This document shows positions 1 through 8,311 of a stretch of 64,000 nucleotides of DNA, in pieces. The DNA is from Gimibacter soli (GTDB lineage: Bacteria > Pseudomonadota > Alphaproteobacteria > Sphingomonadales > Kordiimonadaceae). How positions within the stretch are numbered: the first letter of the stretch is position 1; the number at the start of each line of letters is the position of its first letter. The stretch is from contig NZ_CP116805.1 of the NCBI RefSeq assembly GCF_028463845.1, positions 62,001 through 126,000 on the forward strand, given 5' to 3'. A program made the position numbers and the translations under genes. Below the pieces are notes generated by a model. The model did no database searches. It worked only from the letters and a program-made list of their open reading frames with translations, and was not told where the DNA came from.

Positions 1-99
1 GATCAGGTCCCCCGCGCCCACGAGGCCCGCAAGCCGCTGTGCGAGCGCCTGCATGGAAGCTTCGTCGATTGCCTCGAACATCAGGAAGGGGGTGGTCAT
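1..99 (-). CDS. tsaE: TsaE, tRNA threonylcarbamoyladenosine biosynthesis ATPase (N-terminal fragment)
   Basis: Only the first 33 codons lie in the window; the gene runs off the left edge. The visible start reads MTTPFLMFEAIDEASMQ and ends in LVGAGDLI, which matches the segment just before the Walker A loop in TsaE proteins. TsaE is the ATPase partner of TsaB and TsaD in making t6A at position 37 of ANN-decoding tRNAs. Its ATG overlaps the divL stop codon (ATGA), so the two are translationally coupled. The diagnostic P-loop is outside the window, so the call rests on the short N-terminus plus position. tsaB is present at the other end of this window. Confidence 0.7.
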   Translation of the reverse strand, partial: MTTPFLMFEAIDEASMQALAQRLAGLVGAGDLI

Positions 100-2453
100 G
101 CGACGCCCTCGGGTGTCAGCGTGCGGGGCAGTTCGACCATCAGGCGCACACCAAGTTCGCCCCATGCGGTCAGCGTCACCTTGCCTTCGTGAAGCTCGAC
201 AATCCGCCGCACGAGCGCGAGATCAAGCCCCGTGGCGCGGCGTCCGCGCGGGGCGCCGCCCATGGCGACGGTCATCACAAGCGTTTCGCGCTCATCAAGG
301 GCAAGGCCGCAATCGGGGTTCACGACAGTGACCAGCACCTTGTCATCCTTGTCTTCGGCGCTGACGGTGAGCGTGCCGCCGTGCGGGGTGAAGCCGGCGA
401 GCGTCGAGATCATATTGTAGAAAGCCTGTTTCAGGCGACGCGGGTCGCCCTCCACCTCGCCAGGGTCGGCTTTCACATCCAGAACCACATTGATATTGGC
501 CCGGTGCGCCAGATCGCGCGCGATGATGACGGCATCCGAAAGCGCCTCAGCCACCGGCACCTGCAGATATTCGACATCCATCTCGCCCGCCTCGATCACG
601 GCGAGATCGAGCACGTCCGAAATCATGTCCCGAAGCTGCGCCGAGGCCTGCAGGATATTGCCGATATAGTCCTTCTGCTGCGGATTGAGCTTGCCGAAAT
701 ATTCCTGATCCAAAAGCTCCGAAAAGCCGATGATGGAATTAAGGGGCGTCCTCAGCTCGTAGGACATGTTGGTGATAAACTCGCTTTTCAGCCGGTCAGC
801 GGCTTCGAGCGCGTTTGACCGTTCACGCAGTGCCTGTTCGATCCGGAAGCTGTCGGTCACGTCATTCTGGCTGAGCATCATGCCGCCGTCAGGGAGCGGC
901 ACCAGCGAGAAATCGACCACCACGCCATCACCCCGATACCAGCGTCCGGTGCGCGGGTTGCGCTCGGAAATCCAGATCGGCAGGCCGTCACGGATATTGG
1001 CGCTGTCGCGGTCAAACCCCGGCGTGATGTTGAGGTGTGGCAGAAGGGTCGTCAGGTGCGGATTGCCCTCAAGCGCGATATCCGGCAACTGCCACAGCGC
1101 CTTGAAGGACGGGTTCGAAAGCTCCAGCCGGCCATCGGCACCGAACACCGCCACACTTTCGCGCATGTTATCAAGCGTTTCACGCTGCACGGCGACAAGC
1201 GTGTTGTAGGACCGCTCAAGCGCCAGCCGGTCGGTCACATCTTCAAAGAGGATCAGAAGGCCGCCAAGGGGGTGGGGCTGGGTCACCACCCGGTGGGCGG
1301 AGCCATCTGGCAGGTGCCACATCTCCTCGAAGGGTTCGAGAAGGGTGGTGTAATATTTGAGGATGCCTTCCTTCCACTGACGGAAGTCGATCTGCTCCGG
1401 CACCCGGCGGCGCTCCCGCAACAGCTCCAGGAGTTCTCCGTGGCGGAGGTCCGATGACAGGATTTCTTCCGATATCTGGGCAAGCCGGGTGAAGGCGCTG
1501 TTGAAGAAGCGCAGTGTCTGGTTCGGGCCGAAAATCGCCACGGGGCTGCGCAGCCGGTTCAGCGTTTCGGACTGGGATTCGAGCACACGGGCAAGCTCGG
1601 CCAGTGCCTCTTCCTCGCCCGTCACATCAAGTGCGACGCCAAGGATATGCCCTTCATTCCCAAGCGGTACATGGCTGACCGTAAAAGCCCGGCGCGAGCC
1701 TTCAACCACACCGAACTGGCGTTCGCGGGTCGGCTGACCGGTCTCGATGGCACGCAGGAGCCCCCGGCTGCGAGCACGGTCGAAAAGCTCGCGTCCGGCT
1801 TCGATCACGTTCCTCGCGTCTTTTGCATCCACGGCGCGCACATAGGCGGCGTTCACTTCAACAAGTTCGAAGTCGGCATTGCGGATCCACACCGGGCATG
1901 GCAGCGCGTTGATCGCGGTCGTCAGTTCCTCAAGCCGCACGGAAAGGGCACGCACGCCCTTGTATCCGCTCGATAGCGCGCGGTTACGGGTTTCCTCGAC
2001 CCAGAGGACCGACGAGGGCCAGCGTTCATCAACGAGGGCCAGATTCTGCATTTCGATCACGAGGCGGGACCGGCCCCGGCCATATTCGGCAACAAGGGCA
2101 CCTTTCAAGGGGATATGGCGCGACAGGGAGGCCTTCACGCGCTCTACTACATCGAAGGGCAGCCCGATGGCGCCGTTGCCGACCAGTTCATCGATATGCC
2201 CGACGGCGGTTTCGAAGCCGAGGAGCGCGCGCGTGTCGCTCGCCATTTCCACTTGTCCGCTTTCCCACAGCCAGATGGGATGCCGGTGATCGGACCGCAG
2301 CATCGTATCGAAAAACTGGGCAAGTTCGCGCAGGGATTTCAGCCGGTCAGCGCTGCGCCCGGCGCGCCACAGGGCGTAAAGGCCGACAAGCAGCCAGCCG
2401 CCGATGGCGAGGCCTGCGACGCCATAAGTGATAATATCGACCAACCCGACCAT
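96..2453 (-). CDS. divL: DivL-type tyrosine-bearing PAS sensor pseudokinase
   Basis: 785 residues. One N-terminal membrane segment (about 8-30) is followed by a PAS-rich region (about 40-540), a DHp helix (about 553-620) and a HATPase_c-like domain (about 665-780). The position that is the phospho-accepting histidine in ordinary kinases is Tyr565, in NMSYELRTPL; the codon at 759-761 reads TAC on the coding strand. That is the hallmark of DivL, which in Caulobacter works with phosphorylated DivK and the kinase CckA to control CtrA. The ATP site is also eroded: Thr684 replaces the N-box Asn (NMISTLAGF), the G1 region reads NPDCG and the G2 region ATGLDL. It is downstream of ahcY-metK and overlaps tsaE. 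The role in cell-cycle control is inferred by family. Confidence 0.88.
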   Translation of the reverse strand: MVGLVDIITYGVAGLAIGGWLLVGLYALWRAGRSADRLKSLRELAQFFDTMLRSDHRHPIWLWESGQVEMASDTRALLGFETAVGHIDELVGNGAIGLPFDVVERVKASLSRHIPLKGALVAEYGRGRSRLVIEMQNLALVDERWPSSVLWVEETRNRALSSGYKGVRALSVRLEELTTAINALPCPVWIRNADFELVEVNAAYVRAVDAKDARNVIEAGRELFDRARSRGLLRAIETGQPTRERQFGVVEGSRRAFTVSHVPLGNEGHILGVALDVTGEEEALAELARVLESQSETLNRLRSPVAIFGPNQTLRFFNSAFTRLAQISEEILSSDLRHGELLELLRERRRVPEQIDFRQWKEGILKYYTTLLEPFEEMWHLPDGSAHRVVTQPHPLGGLLILFEDVTDRLALERSYNTLVAVQRETLDNMRESVAVFGADGRLELSNPSFKALWQLPDIALEGNPHLTTLLPHLNITPGFDRDSANIRDGLPIWISERNPRTGRWYRGDGVVVDFSLVPLPDGGMMLSQNDVTDSFRIEQALRERSNALEAADRLKSEFITNMSYELRTPLNSIIGFSELLDQEYFGKLNPQQKDYIGNILQASAQLRDMISDVLDLAVIEAGEMDVEYLQVPVAEALSDAVIIARDLAHRANINVVLDVKADPGEVEGDPRRLKQAFYNMISTLAGFTPHGGTLTVSAEDKDDKVLVTVVNPDCGLALDERETLVMTVAMGGAPRGRRATGLDLALVRRIVELHEGKVTLTAWGELGVRLMVELPRTLTPEGVA

Positions 2454-2493
2454 GCCGGTGCCATTTCCCCCGAAACATGAGGCCCTTGAATGG

Positions 2494-2531
2494 AAAAGGG
2501 CGCCCGTGCCGACAATAGCGCGAGCGCCCTT
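2494..2531 (-). terminator. Probable intrinsic terminator after metK
   Basis: On the minus strand AAGGGCGC and GGCGCCCTT-type arms (plus coordinates 2496-2503 and 2524-2531, perfect 8 bp) enclose a 20-base loop and lead into TTTT. It lies 32 bases past the metK stop and before the divL start at 2453, so divL probably has its own promoter or depends on read-through. The long loop makes it only moderately convincing. Confidence 0.45.
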
Positions 2532-2562
2532 CGAATGACAAGGCGAGGTGAGGGTTCTCCGG

Positions 2563-3741
2563 TCAGGAAATACCGAACTCGCGCTTCAGGGCCTCGACGA
2601 GATCGAGGCGCTCCCACGAGAAGCCGCCATCGTTTGTCGGCGTGCGGCCGAAATGGCCATAGGCCGAGGTGCGGCGATAGATCGGGCGGTTGAGGCCCAG
2701 ATGCTGGCGGATGCCGCGCGGGCTGAGGTTCACCAGTTCCTGCAGCACTTGGGAAAGGCGGGCGGGATCAACCTTTGCGTCTTTCCAGACATCGACATAA
2801 ACCGCGAGCGGCTTCGACACGCCGATAGCGTATGCGAGCTGGATGGTGCAGTTGCCGGCCAGGCCCGCCGCCACCACGTTTTTCGCCAGATAGCGCGCGG
2901 CATAAGCGGCCGAACGGTCCACCTTGGTCGGGTCTTTGCCCGAGAAAGCACCGCCGCCATGCGGGGCAGCGCCGCCATAGGTATCCACAATGATCTTGCG
3001 GCCGGTGAGGCCAGCGTCGCCGTCCGGCCCGCCGATGATGAACTGCCCCGTCGGGTTCACATAAAACTCGTCCTCGGGCGGCATCCAGCCTTCGGGCAGG
3101 ACCTTTGCCACATGGCCGCGCACCAGTTCCTTCAGGTCGGCCTGGAGGACGCCTGCCTTGTGCTGGGTCGATACCACAACACTCGTCGCACCAACCGGCA
3201 CGCCGTCCACATATTTCAGGGTCACCTGGCTTTTGGCGTCCGGCTCCAGCATGTCGGCGGCCTCGCCCGCGTGACGGGCAGCTGCCAGCGACTTCAGGAT
3301 ATTGTGGGCATAATCGATAGGCGCCGGCATCAGGCTCGGTGTCTCGTCGCAGGCATAACCGAACATGATGCCCTGATCGCCCGCGCCTTCGTCCTTGCCA
3401 CCAGCCTCATTGGCATCAACGCCCATGGCGATATCAGCCGACTGTTCATGCAGGAAGTTCGAAAACTCGGCGGTACGCCACGAGAAGCCGGCCTGATCGT
3501 AGCCGATTTCCTTCACGGCATCGCGGGCCACGCCCTCGATATCGTCGTGCGTCACGCTTTCAGGCCCGCGCACCTCGCCCGCCACGATGATGCGGTTGGT
3601 GGTGACCATGGTTTCAGCCGCAACCCGGGCTTCCGGGTCTGCTTCCAGATAAAGGTCGACAATGGCATCCGAAATCCGGTCGGCCACCTTGTCGGGATGG
3701 CCTTCGGAAACGGATTCACTCGTGAAAAGATATTCGCGCAT
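2563..3741 (-). CDS. metK: S-adenosylmethionine synthetase
   Basis: 392 residues, the usual length. It makes SAM from methionine and ATP in the cytoplasm. The N-terminus carries the methionine/ATP-binding [13 protein letters not shown] at residues 14-26, followed by the family signature [16 protein letters not shown] near residue 120 and the glycine-rich [19 protein letters not shown] near residue 265. It lies 29 bp downstream of ahcY in the same direction, so the enzymes that make SAM and clear its product S-adenosylhomocysteine are probably co-transcribed. In many alphaproteobacteria metK sits between an XRE regulator and trmB; here that site (53774-53819) is empty. Identification is secure. 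Confidence 0.98.
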   Translation of the reverse strand: MREYLFTSESVSEGHPDKVADRISDAIVDLYLEADPEARVAAETMVTTNRIIVAGEVRGPESVTHDDIEGVARDAVKEIGYDQAGFSWRTAEFSNFLHEQSADIAMGVDANEAGGKDEGAGDQGIMFGYACDETPSLMPAPIDYAHNILKSLAAARHAGEAADMLEPDAKSQVTLKYVDGVPVGATSVVVSTQHKAGVLQADLKELVRGHVAKVLPEGWMPPEDEFYVNPTGQFIIGGPDGDAGLTGRKIIVDTYGGAAPHGGGAFSGKDPTKVDRSAAYAARYLAKNVVAAGLAGNCTIQLAYAIGVSKPLAVYVDVWKDAKVDPARLSQVLQELVNLSPRGIRQHLGLNRPIYRRTSAYGHFGRTPTNDGGFSWERLDLVEALKREFGIS

Positions 3742-3770
3742 CAGGGCACCTAGTCCGTCAGAGAGATCAA

Positions 3771-5057
3771 TCAGTAGCGATACTGGTCGGCCTTGAAGGG
3801 GCCGGCCACGTCAACGCCGATATATTTGGCCTGATCGGCCGTCAGCGTCGTCAGTTTGGCGCCGAGCTTGCCAAGATGGAGGGCGGCAACCTTTTCGTCC
3901 AGATGCTTCGGCAGCACATAGACCTTGCGGTCGTAATTCGCGGCATTGTTCCAGAGCTCGATCTGCGCCAGCACCTGGTTGGTGAAGCTGGCCGACATCA
4001 CGAAGCTCGGGTGGCCGGTGGCGCAGCCGAGGTTCACAAGGCGGCCCTTGGCGAGAACGATAAGGCGCTTGCCATCGGGGAAGACAACTTCGTCCACCTG
4101 CGGCTTCACTTCTTCCCAGACCATGTTCTTCAGGCCGGCGATCTGAATCTCGCTGTCGAAGTGGCCGATGTTGCAGACAATCGCGCGGTCCTTCATGGCC
4201 CGCATATGTTCAACCGTGATGATGTCCTTGTTGCCGGTGGCAGTGACGAAAATGTCGGCCTTCGGCGCCATGTCTTCCATGGTCTGGACGTCATAACCTT
4301 CCATCGCGGCCTGCAGCGCGCAGATGGGATCGATCTCGGTCACGGTCACACGTGCACCTTGCGAGCGCAGCGATTCCGCGCAGCCCTTGCCAACGTCACC
4401 GTAACCGCAAACTACGGCCACCTTGCCGGCCAGCATCACGTCGGTCGCGCGTTTGATGCCATCCACAAGGCTTTCACGGCAGCCATAAAGGTTATCGAAC
4501 TTCGATTTGGTGACGCTGTCGTTCACGTTGATGGCGGGAACGGCAAGGGTGCCGGCCTTGGCCATTTCATAAAGGCGCAGCACGCCCGTGGTGGTTTCTT
4601 CCGAAATGCCACGAACGTCCTTCATGATTTCAGGATAGTCGCGGTGCATGATGATGGTGAGGTCGCCGCCGTCATCAAGGATCATGTTCGGGGTCCAGCC
4701 GTCCGGGCCCTTGATCGTCTGGTGGACGCACCAGTCATATTCTTCTTCCGTCTCGCCTTTCCAGGCGAAGACCGGCACACCGGCAGCGGCCATCGCGGCG
4801 GCGGCATGATCCTGCGTCGAGAAGATATTGCAGCTGGACCAGCGCACGGTCGCGCCAAGCGCGGTCAGGGTCTCGATCAGCACGGCGGTCTGGATCGTCA
4901 TATGCAGGCAACCGGCGATGCGCGCGCCTTTCAGCGGCTGCGACGCACCGAACTCGTCGCGCAGCGCCATCAGGCCCGGCATCTCGGTTTCGGCAATGTT
5001 GATTTCCTTGCGGCCCCAGTCGGCAAGCGCAATATCGGCAACTTTATAATCGGTCAT
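3771..5057 (-). CDS. ahcY: S-adenosylhomocysteine hydrolase (adenosylhomocysteinase)
   Basis: 428 residues from the ATG at 5057 ([15 protein letters not shown]); an in-frame start upstream at 5087 has no recognisable protein, whereas the chosen start has GGAG seven bases ahead. The enzyme reversibly splits SAH to homocysteine and adenosine using tightly bound NAD. Visible signatures are [18 protein letters not shown] near residue 50, the NAD-binding CGYGDVGKG near residue 215, the GHFDSEIQ motif, and the conserved C-terminal KADQYRY. It is the first gene of the ahcY-metK pair. A 16-bp perfect palindrome lies about 80 bases upstream. Confidence 0.98.
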   Translation of the reverse strand: MTDYKVADIALADWGRKEINIAETEMPGLMALRDEFGASQPLKGARIAGCLHMTIQTAVLIETLTALGATVRWSSCNIFSTQDHAAAAMAAAGVPVFAWKGETEEEYDWCVHQTIKGPDGWTPNMILDDGGDLTIIMHRDYPEIMKDVRGISEETTTGVLRLYEMAKAGTLAVPAINVNDSVTKSKFDNLYGCRESLVDGIKRATDVMLAGKVAVVCGYGDVGKGCAESLRSQGARVTVTEIDPICALQAAMEGYDVQTMEDMAPKADIFVTATGNKDIITVEHMRAMKDRAIVCNIGHFDSEIQIAGLKNMVWEEVKPQVDEVVFPDGKRLIVLAKGRLVNLGCATGHPSFVMSASFTNQVLAQIELWNNAANYDRKVYVLPKHLDEKVAALHLGKLGAKLTTLTADQAKYIGVDVAGPFKADQYRY

Positions 5058-5134
5058 TCTTCTTCTCCAGTCGGCATGGGGAGGCATTTGCGCCTGCTTA
5101 TAGCAGGGTCCGCCTCGTCAATAAACGACAAAAG

Positions 5135-5150
5135 ATAAAGAATTCTTTAT
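5135..5150. promoter_or_regulatory. Perfect palindrome upstream of ahcY, candidate operator
   Basis: ATAAAGAATTCTTTAT is a perfect 16-bp palindrome in the AT-rich region 78-93 bases before the ahcY start. Its position suits an operator for the ahcY-metK genes. ArsR-family SAM-cycle regulators of the SahR type use AT-rich palindromes at ahcY in some proteobacteria; assigning this one to such a factor is speculation, and no such regulator is in the window. Confidence 0.35.
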
Positions 5151-5175
5151 ATATAGATCCGTATCATCCAGAAAT

Positions 5176-5205
5176 AAAAAAAAGGGGCGGTCAAAACCAC
5201 CCCTT
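5176..5205 (-). terminator. Intrinsic terminator after the PEP-CTERM gene
   Basis: On the minus strand AAGGGGTGG and CCGCCCCTT (plus 5197-5205 and 5182-5190) form a 9-bp stem with one G-U pair and a 6-base loop, followed by eight T residues. It lies 23 bases past the stop codon of the gene that ends at 5228. The wobble pair exists only in the minus-strand RNA, which fixes the orientation. Confidence 0.75.
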
Positions 5206-5227
5206 AAAAGCTCGGAACTTCATCACC

Positions 5228-5938
5228 TTAGGCATGCACCAGTCGACGACGGGCCGTCAAACCGGCGAGGCTAAACCCCATGATCATCATCATCCAAGTC
5301 GCTGGTTCAGGCACCGCTGGCGCAGGGAGGGCCCCGACATCAGATCCGTCACCGGTCTGCGACATTGCAAGACCAATGTTGTCCAGTTTTATTTGGCCGA
5401 TGTTTGTTGAAACGTAACTGTACTCATTCGATAAGCTATCCCACAAATCGAACATGCTGAGATCAGTTATCGAGTAGTTGTTAAAACTAGAGTCGCGGCC
5501 AGCGATCAATGTATTGTAAACAAGAATTCCGCCACCAAGGCTTTTCTGACCAGAATATATCAATATTCCATCCTTGTTTCCAATGTCCTGCGTATAGTCG
5601 TTGATACGAAAATTATCGCTCACCGGATCAATCGGGCGAGACCATTCAACTTCGCCAACTTTCCATGAAAGGGATTCAATCGCGTACTTTGAGGTCGTAC
5701 GACCACCAAATGAGGAATATTGAGTTGACGGTGCTATGCTATCGTCGAACCTCATTGTAAAATTGAAGACCCCAATTTCGGTGAATTCATAGCCAAACGC
5801 ATTTGCAACTGCTTCAGTTGCAAAAGTAGCGGTTCCGCTAAACACAAACGTCTGTGTCGCTGCCGACGCTGCTCCCGCACCACCCATAACAAATGCCAGC
5901 GCGACTGCCATCCGCCGACACATTCCTGCCTTGAACAT
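5228..5938 (-). CDS. PEP-CTERM sorting-domain exported protein
   Basis: 236 residues from the ATG at 5938, which has an excellent GAGGAGAAATT ribosome site; a longer in-frame start at 6076 lacks one. A signal peptide (MFKAGMCRRMAVALAFVMGG, cut near AASA) precedes a Ser/Asn/Tyr-rich beta-type body, then the exosortase tripartite tail PEPATW, a hydrophobic segment (MMMIMGFSLAGLTA) and RRRLVHA. Such proteins are exported and processed by an exosortase, commonly linked to exopolysaccharide production. No exosortase is in the window. Base composition is less GC-rich than the neighbours, consistent with an accessory gene. The body itself is not recognised. Confidence 0.8.
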   Translation of the reverse strand: MFKAGMCRRMAVALAFVMGGAGAASAATQTFVFSGTATFATEAVANAFGYEFTEIGVFNFTMRFDDSIAPSTQYSSFGGRTTSKYAIESLSWKVGEVEWSRPIDPVSDNFRINDYTQDIGNKDGILIYSGQKSLGGGILVYNTLIAGRDSSFNNYSITDLSMFDLWDSLSNEYSYVSTNIGQIKLDNIGLAMSQTGDGSDVGALPAPAVPEPATWMMMIMGFSLAGLTARRRLVHA

Positions 5939-6197
5939 AATTTCTCCTCTCCGGAGCTCCGCTCCGGATTTCCGTTCCGTTGTGATGCCGGAGCATTTTC
6001 CGGCTTCGTCGATGATTTGACTGGCTAGCCAAAAAGGAACAGCCAGAGCCTGACGGATGCGCCTGAGTATTAACAAATAGTAAATTTTTATCTATCAGCG
6101 ACAACCCTAAATGGCAATCGCCTAAATGGGAATCTCGACCTGCCCCAGAAAACTGTACCGAATCAGGTATTTTATGATTGTATCTAGAGGTCGGAAA

Positions 6198-6470
6198 TCA
6201 GCGTTCTTCGCCGAAGCGATTGGCAACAAGCGCAGCGATTGCATTCATCGCATCGTCGGCGTCGGAGCCGTCAGCCGAGACGTCGATACTGTCGCCCTTG
6301 GCGGCACCCAGCATCATCAGGCCCATGATCGAGGTGGCCGTTACCTCAGTGCCGTCTTTCGATACATTGATTCGCGCGCTGAATTCGCCGGCAAGCTTGG
6401 CAAGTGCAGCGCTCGCCCGTGCATGCAGGCCGCGCATATTGATGATTTCGAGTGTGCGTTCGACAGCCAC
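6198..6470 (-). CDS. ptsH: HPr-family phosphocarrier protein
   Basis: 90 residues, full length for HPr. The phosphorylatable histidine is His16 in GLHARA, and the regulatory serine is Ser47 in TSIMGLMMLGA, the residue HprK modifies. It is the last gene of the chvI-chvG-hprK-rapZ-EIIA-HPr run, 24 bases after the EIIA gene. No sugar permease components are nearby, so it probably works in a regulatory phosphorelay of the PTS-Ntr kind rather than in sugar uptake. Enzyme I is not in the window. I saw no clear terminator downstream. Confidence 0.93.
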   Translation of the reverse strand: MAVERTLEIINMRGLHARASAALAKLAGEFSARINVSKDGTEVTATSIMGLMMLGAAKGDSIDVSADGSDADDAMNAIAALVANRFGEER

Positions 6471-6494
6471 AGGCTTCCCCTTCCCCGAAACTTG

Positions 6495-6893
6495 TCAGGC
6501 ACCCAGAAGCTGGCTGGCCACGTTGATATATTTGATCCCGGCATCGCGGGCGGCTTCAACGGCATTATCAAGCGGCATCGTGCTGCGCACGGTGGCAAGC
6601 TTGATCAGCATCGGCAGGTTGATCCCGGCGATGACCTCGACCTCGCCCTTCTTCAGCAGCGAAATCGCAAGGTTCGAAGGCGTGCCGCCGAACATGTCGG
6701 TAAGCAGCACAACGCCCGAGCCGGTGTTGACGGCCTCGACGGCTTCCATGATTTCGGCACGGCGGGCTTCCATATCGTCTTCAGGGCCGATGCAGATACC
6801 GCGGATATTTTCCTGCTTGCCCACCACATGTTCGGTAGCCGCGATGAATTCCGCCGCGAGCTTGCCGTGGGTGACTAGTACCATACCGATCAT
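6495..6893 (-). CDS. PTS EIIA component, mannose-family (regulatory type)
   Basis: 132 residues with the EIIA-Man fold signatures: MIGMVLVTHGKLA at the start with phospho-acceptor His9, and the loop LLTDMFGGTPSNLAISLL near residue 70. It accepts phosphate from HPr. In alphaproteobacteria a lone EIIA of this family is typically encoded with HPr and HprK, without EIIB or EIIC subunits, and acts as a signalling protein; that is how I read it here. It lies 81 bases downstream of rapZ and 24 bases before the HPr gene. Confidence 0.92.
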   Translation of the reverse strand: MIGMVLVTHGKLAAEFIAATEHVVGKQENIRGICIGPEDDMEARRAEIMEAVEAVNTGSGVVLLTDMFGGTPSNLAISLLKKGEVEVIAGINLPMLIKLATVRSTMPLDNAVEAARDAGIKYINVASQLLGA

Positions 6894-6974
6894 CTGCCCA
6901 TCCTCGATCCTGAGCCGTCGTTTCTGCCGGGCGGTGCGTGACAGCAGCCCGCCCCTTGTTCGTTCACATGACTG

Positions 6975-7850
6975 TTATGCAAACGCTGTGTCCCGGTGAT
7001 GAACTTGAACGACGATCCCGTCAAGCTCCAAACGTGCCGCGAAGGTTTCTGCGAGCATCACCGAACGGTGTCGACCGCCGGTGCAACCGAAGGCAACCGT
7101 GAGGTAGGACTTCCCCTCGTCACGGTAGCGCGGCAGCAGAAAATCCAGAAGGTCCGATACCTTGGCGACAAAAGCATCAAAGCCCTCGTCGGCGCGCACA
7201 TAAGCCGCCACTGCCGGATCGCGGCCGGTTTGCGGCTTCAGGTCGGGCACATAATGCGGATTGCGCAGGAAGCGCACGTCAAACACGAGATCGGCGTCGC
7301 GCGGCACCCCGTTCGCGAATCCGAAGCTCATGATGCTGACCACCATCTGTGCGGCCGCCCCGATGGTAAAGCGTTCATGGATCAGCTTCTTCGTATCCGA
7401 CCCCTTGCGCACCGTTGTATCGAGGCGGCTGTCGACCCCCTCAAGAACCGGCGCCATCAGGGCGCGTTCGCGCTCGATCGCTTCGGGCAGGCGCCCGTCA
7501 GCATCCAGCGGGTGACGGCGGCGGGTTTCCGAAAAACGCCGAACCAGCGTTTCGTCGCTGGCATCCAGAAAGAGGACATGCAGATCAACATCCGCCTTGG
7601 CGCGCAAGCGGGCGGCGAGGGCGGCGAAGGCGTCGGGCGAGAAATGCAGGGTGCGGGCATCAATGCCCACGGCGAGCGGTGCGCTGACGCCAGCTGAAGC
7701 CTGCTCTTCCATCAGCTGTTCAATCATCGTCAGCGGCAGGTTATCGACAATCTCGTAGCCGAGATCTTCGAACGCATTGAGCGCGATCGATTTGCCGGCG
7801 CCCGAAAGCCCGGTCACGATCACGAGGCGGCGGCCGCCCGCTTTGGTCAT
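6975..7850 (-). CDS. rapZ: RapZ family nucleotide-binding protein (RNase adapter)
   Basis: 291 residues. The Walker A loop is GLSGAGKS at residues 14-21, followed by the family segments ALNAFEDLGYEIVDNLP and DVRFLRNPHYVPDL, and the C-terminal GCTGGRHRSVMLAE. In enterobacteria RapZ guides RNase E to the small RNA GlmZ; in other phyla homologues (YvcJ) bind GTP and their function is less clear. The start overlaps the hprK stop by four bases (ATGA), so the two are translated together. The family is secure; the molecular role in this organism is not. Confidence 0.95.
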   Translation of the reverse strand: MTKAGGRRLVIVTGLSGAGKSIALNAFEDLGYEIVDNLPLTMIEQLMEEQASAGVSAPLAVGIDARTLHFSPDAFAALAARLRAKADVDLHVLFLDASDETLVRRFSETRRRHPLDADGRLPEAIERERALMAPVLEGVDSRLDTTVRKGSDTKKLIHERFTIGAAAQMVVSIMSFGFANGVPRDADLVFDVRFLRNPHYVPDLKPQTGRDPAVAAYVRADEGFDAFVAKVSDLLDFLLPRYRDEGKSYLTVAFGCTGGRHRSVMLAETFAARLELDGIVVQVHHRDTAFA

Positions 7851-8311
7851 AAAGTCTCCTCCGGATGCCCTTCCTGGCCGATACGGGCCGGGGCATCGAG
7901 CGCCAGTTCAACCTTGATGGGTGCCGACGCCTCGAACGCATTGAGCCGGAGGCGCGGCAATTCGACGCCCAGAATGGTGACCTTTTCCGCCGCTGGCAAG
8001 CGCGGCACGCGCGCGCTGTGATCAAGATCGACGACAAGCGACACAGGCGCCACTGCCGTCACCGGCAGGCTGATGATGCCAAGGCCGCGCACTTCGATGA
8101 GGCCGCGCAGGCGATCCGGCGCCATGCCCGTCAGCTTGCCGCCCTCCGCCGTCAGCCAGACCTGATCGTCCGCCACCAGCATGCCGCCGCGATCAATGAG
8201 GCGCAGGCCGAGGTCGGACTTGCCGCTGGCGGAGGCACCACGCAGCAGCACCCCGCGGCCATCGCGGGCGATCAGTGTGGCGTGATAAAGCTTGCCCCCG
8301 GCATCGGTCAT
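7847..8311 (-). CDS. hprK: HPr kinase/phosphorylase, short alphaproteobacterial form
   Basis: 154 residues, about half the length of Firmicutes HprK: only the C-terminal catalytic domain is present, the normal form in alphaproteobacteria. The Walker A loop is GASASGKS at residues 25-32 and the HprK signature is LIEVRGLGII near residue 90. It phosphorylates or dephosphorylates the regulatory serine of HPr. It overlaps both neighbours by four bases (chvG upstream, rapZ downstream), so sensing by ChvG/ChvI and HPr modification are made from one transcript. Confidence 0.93.
   Translation of the reverse strand: MTDAGGKLYHATLIARDGRGVLLRGASASGKSDLGLRLIDRGGMLVADDQVWLTAEGGKLTGMAPDRLRGLIEVRGLGIISLPVTAVAPVSLVVDLDHSARVPRLPAAEKVTILGVELPRLRLNAFEASAPIKVELALDAPARIGQEGHPEETL

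Noticed and set aside
3742-3770. A SAM riboswitch between ahcY and metK
   Set aside because: The gap is only 29 bases, too short for an aptamer; the region before ahcY shows a palindrome but no riboswitch-like fold that I can support.
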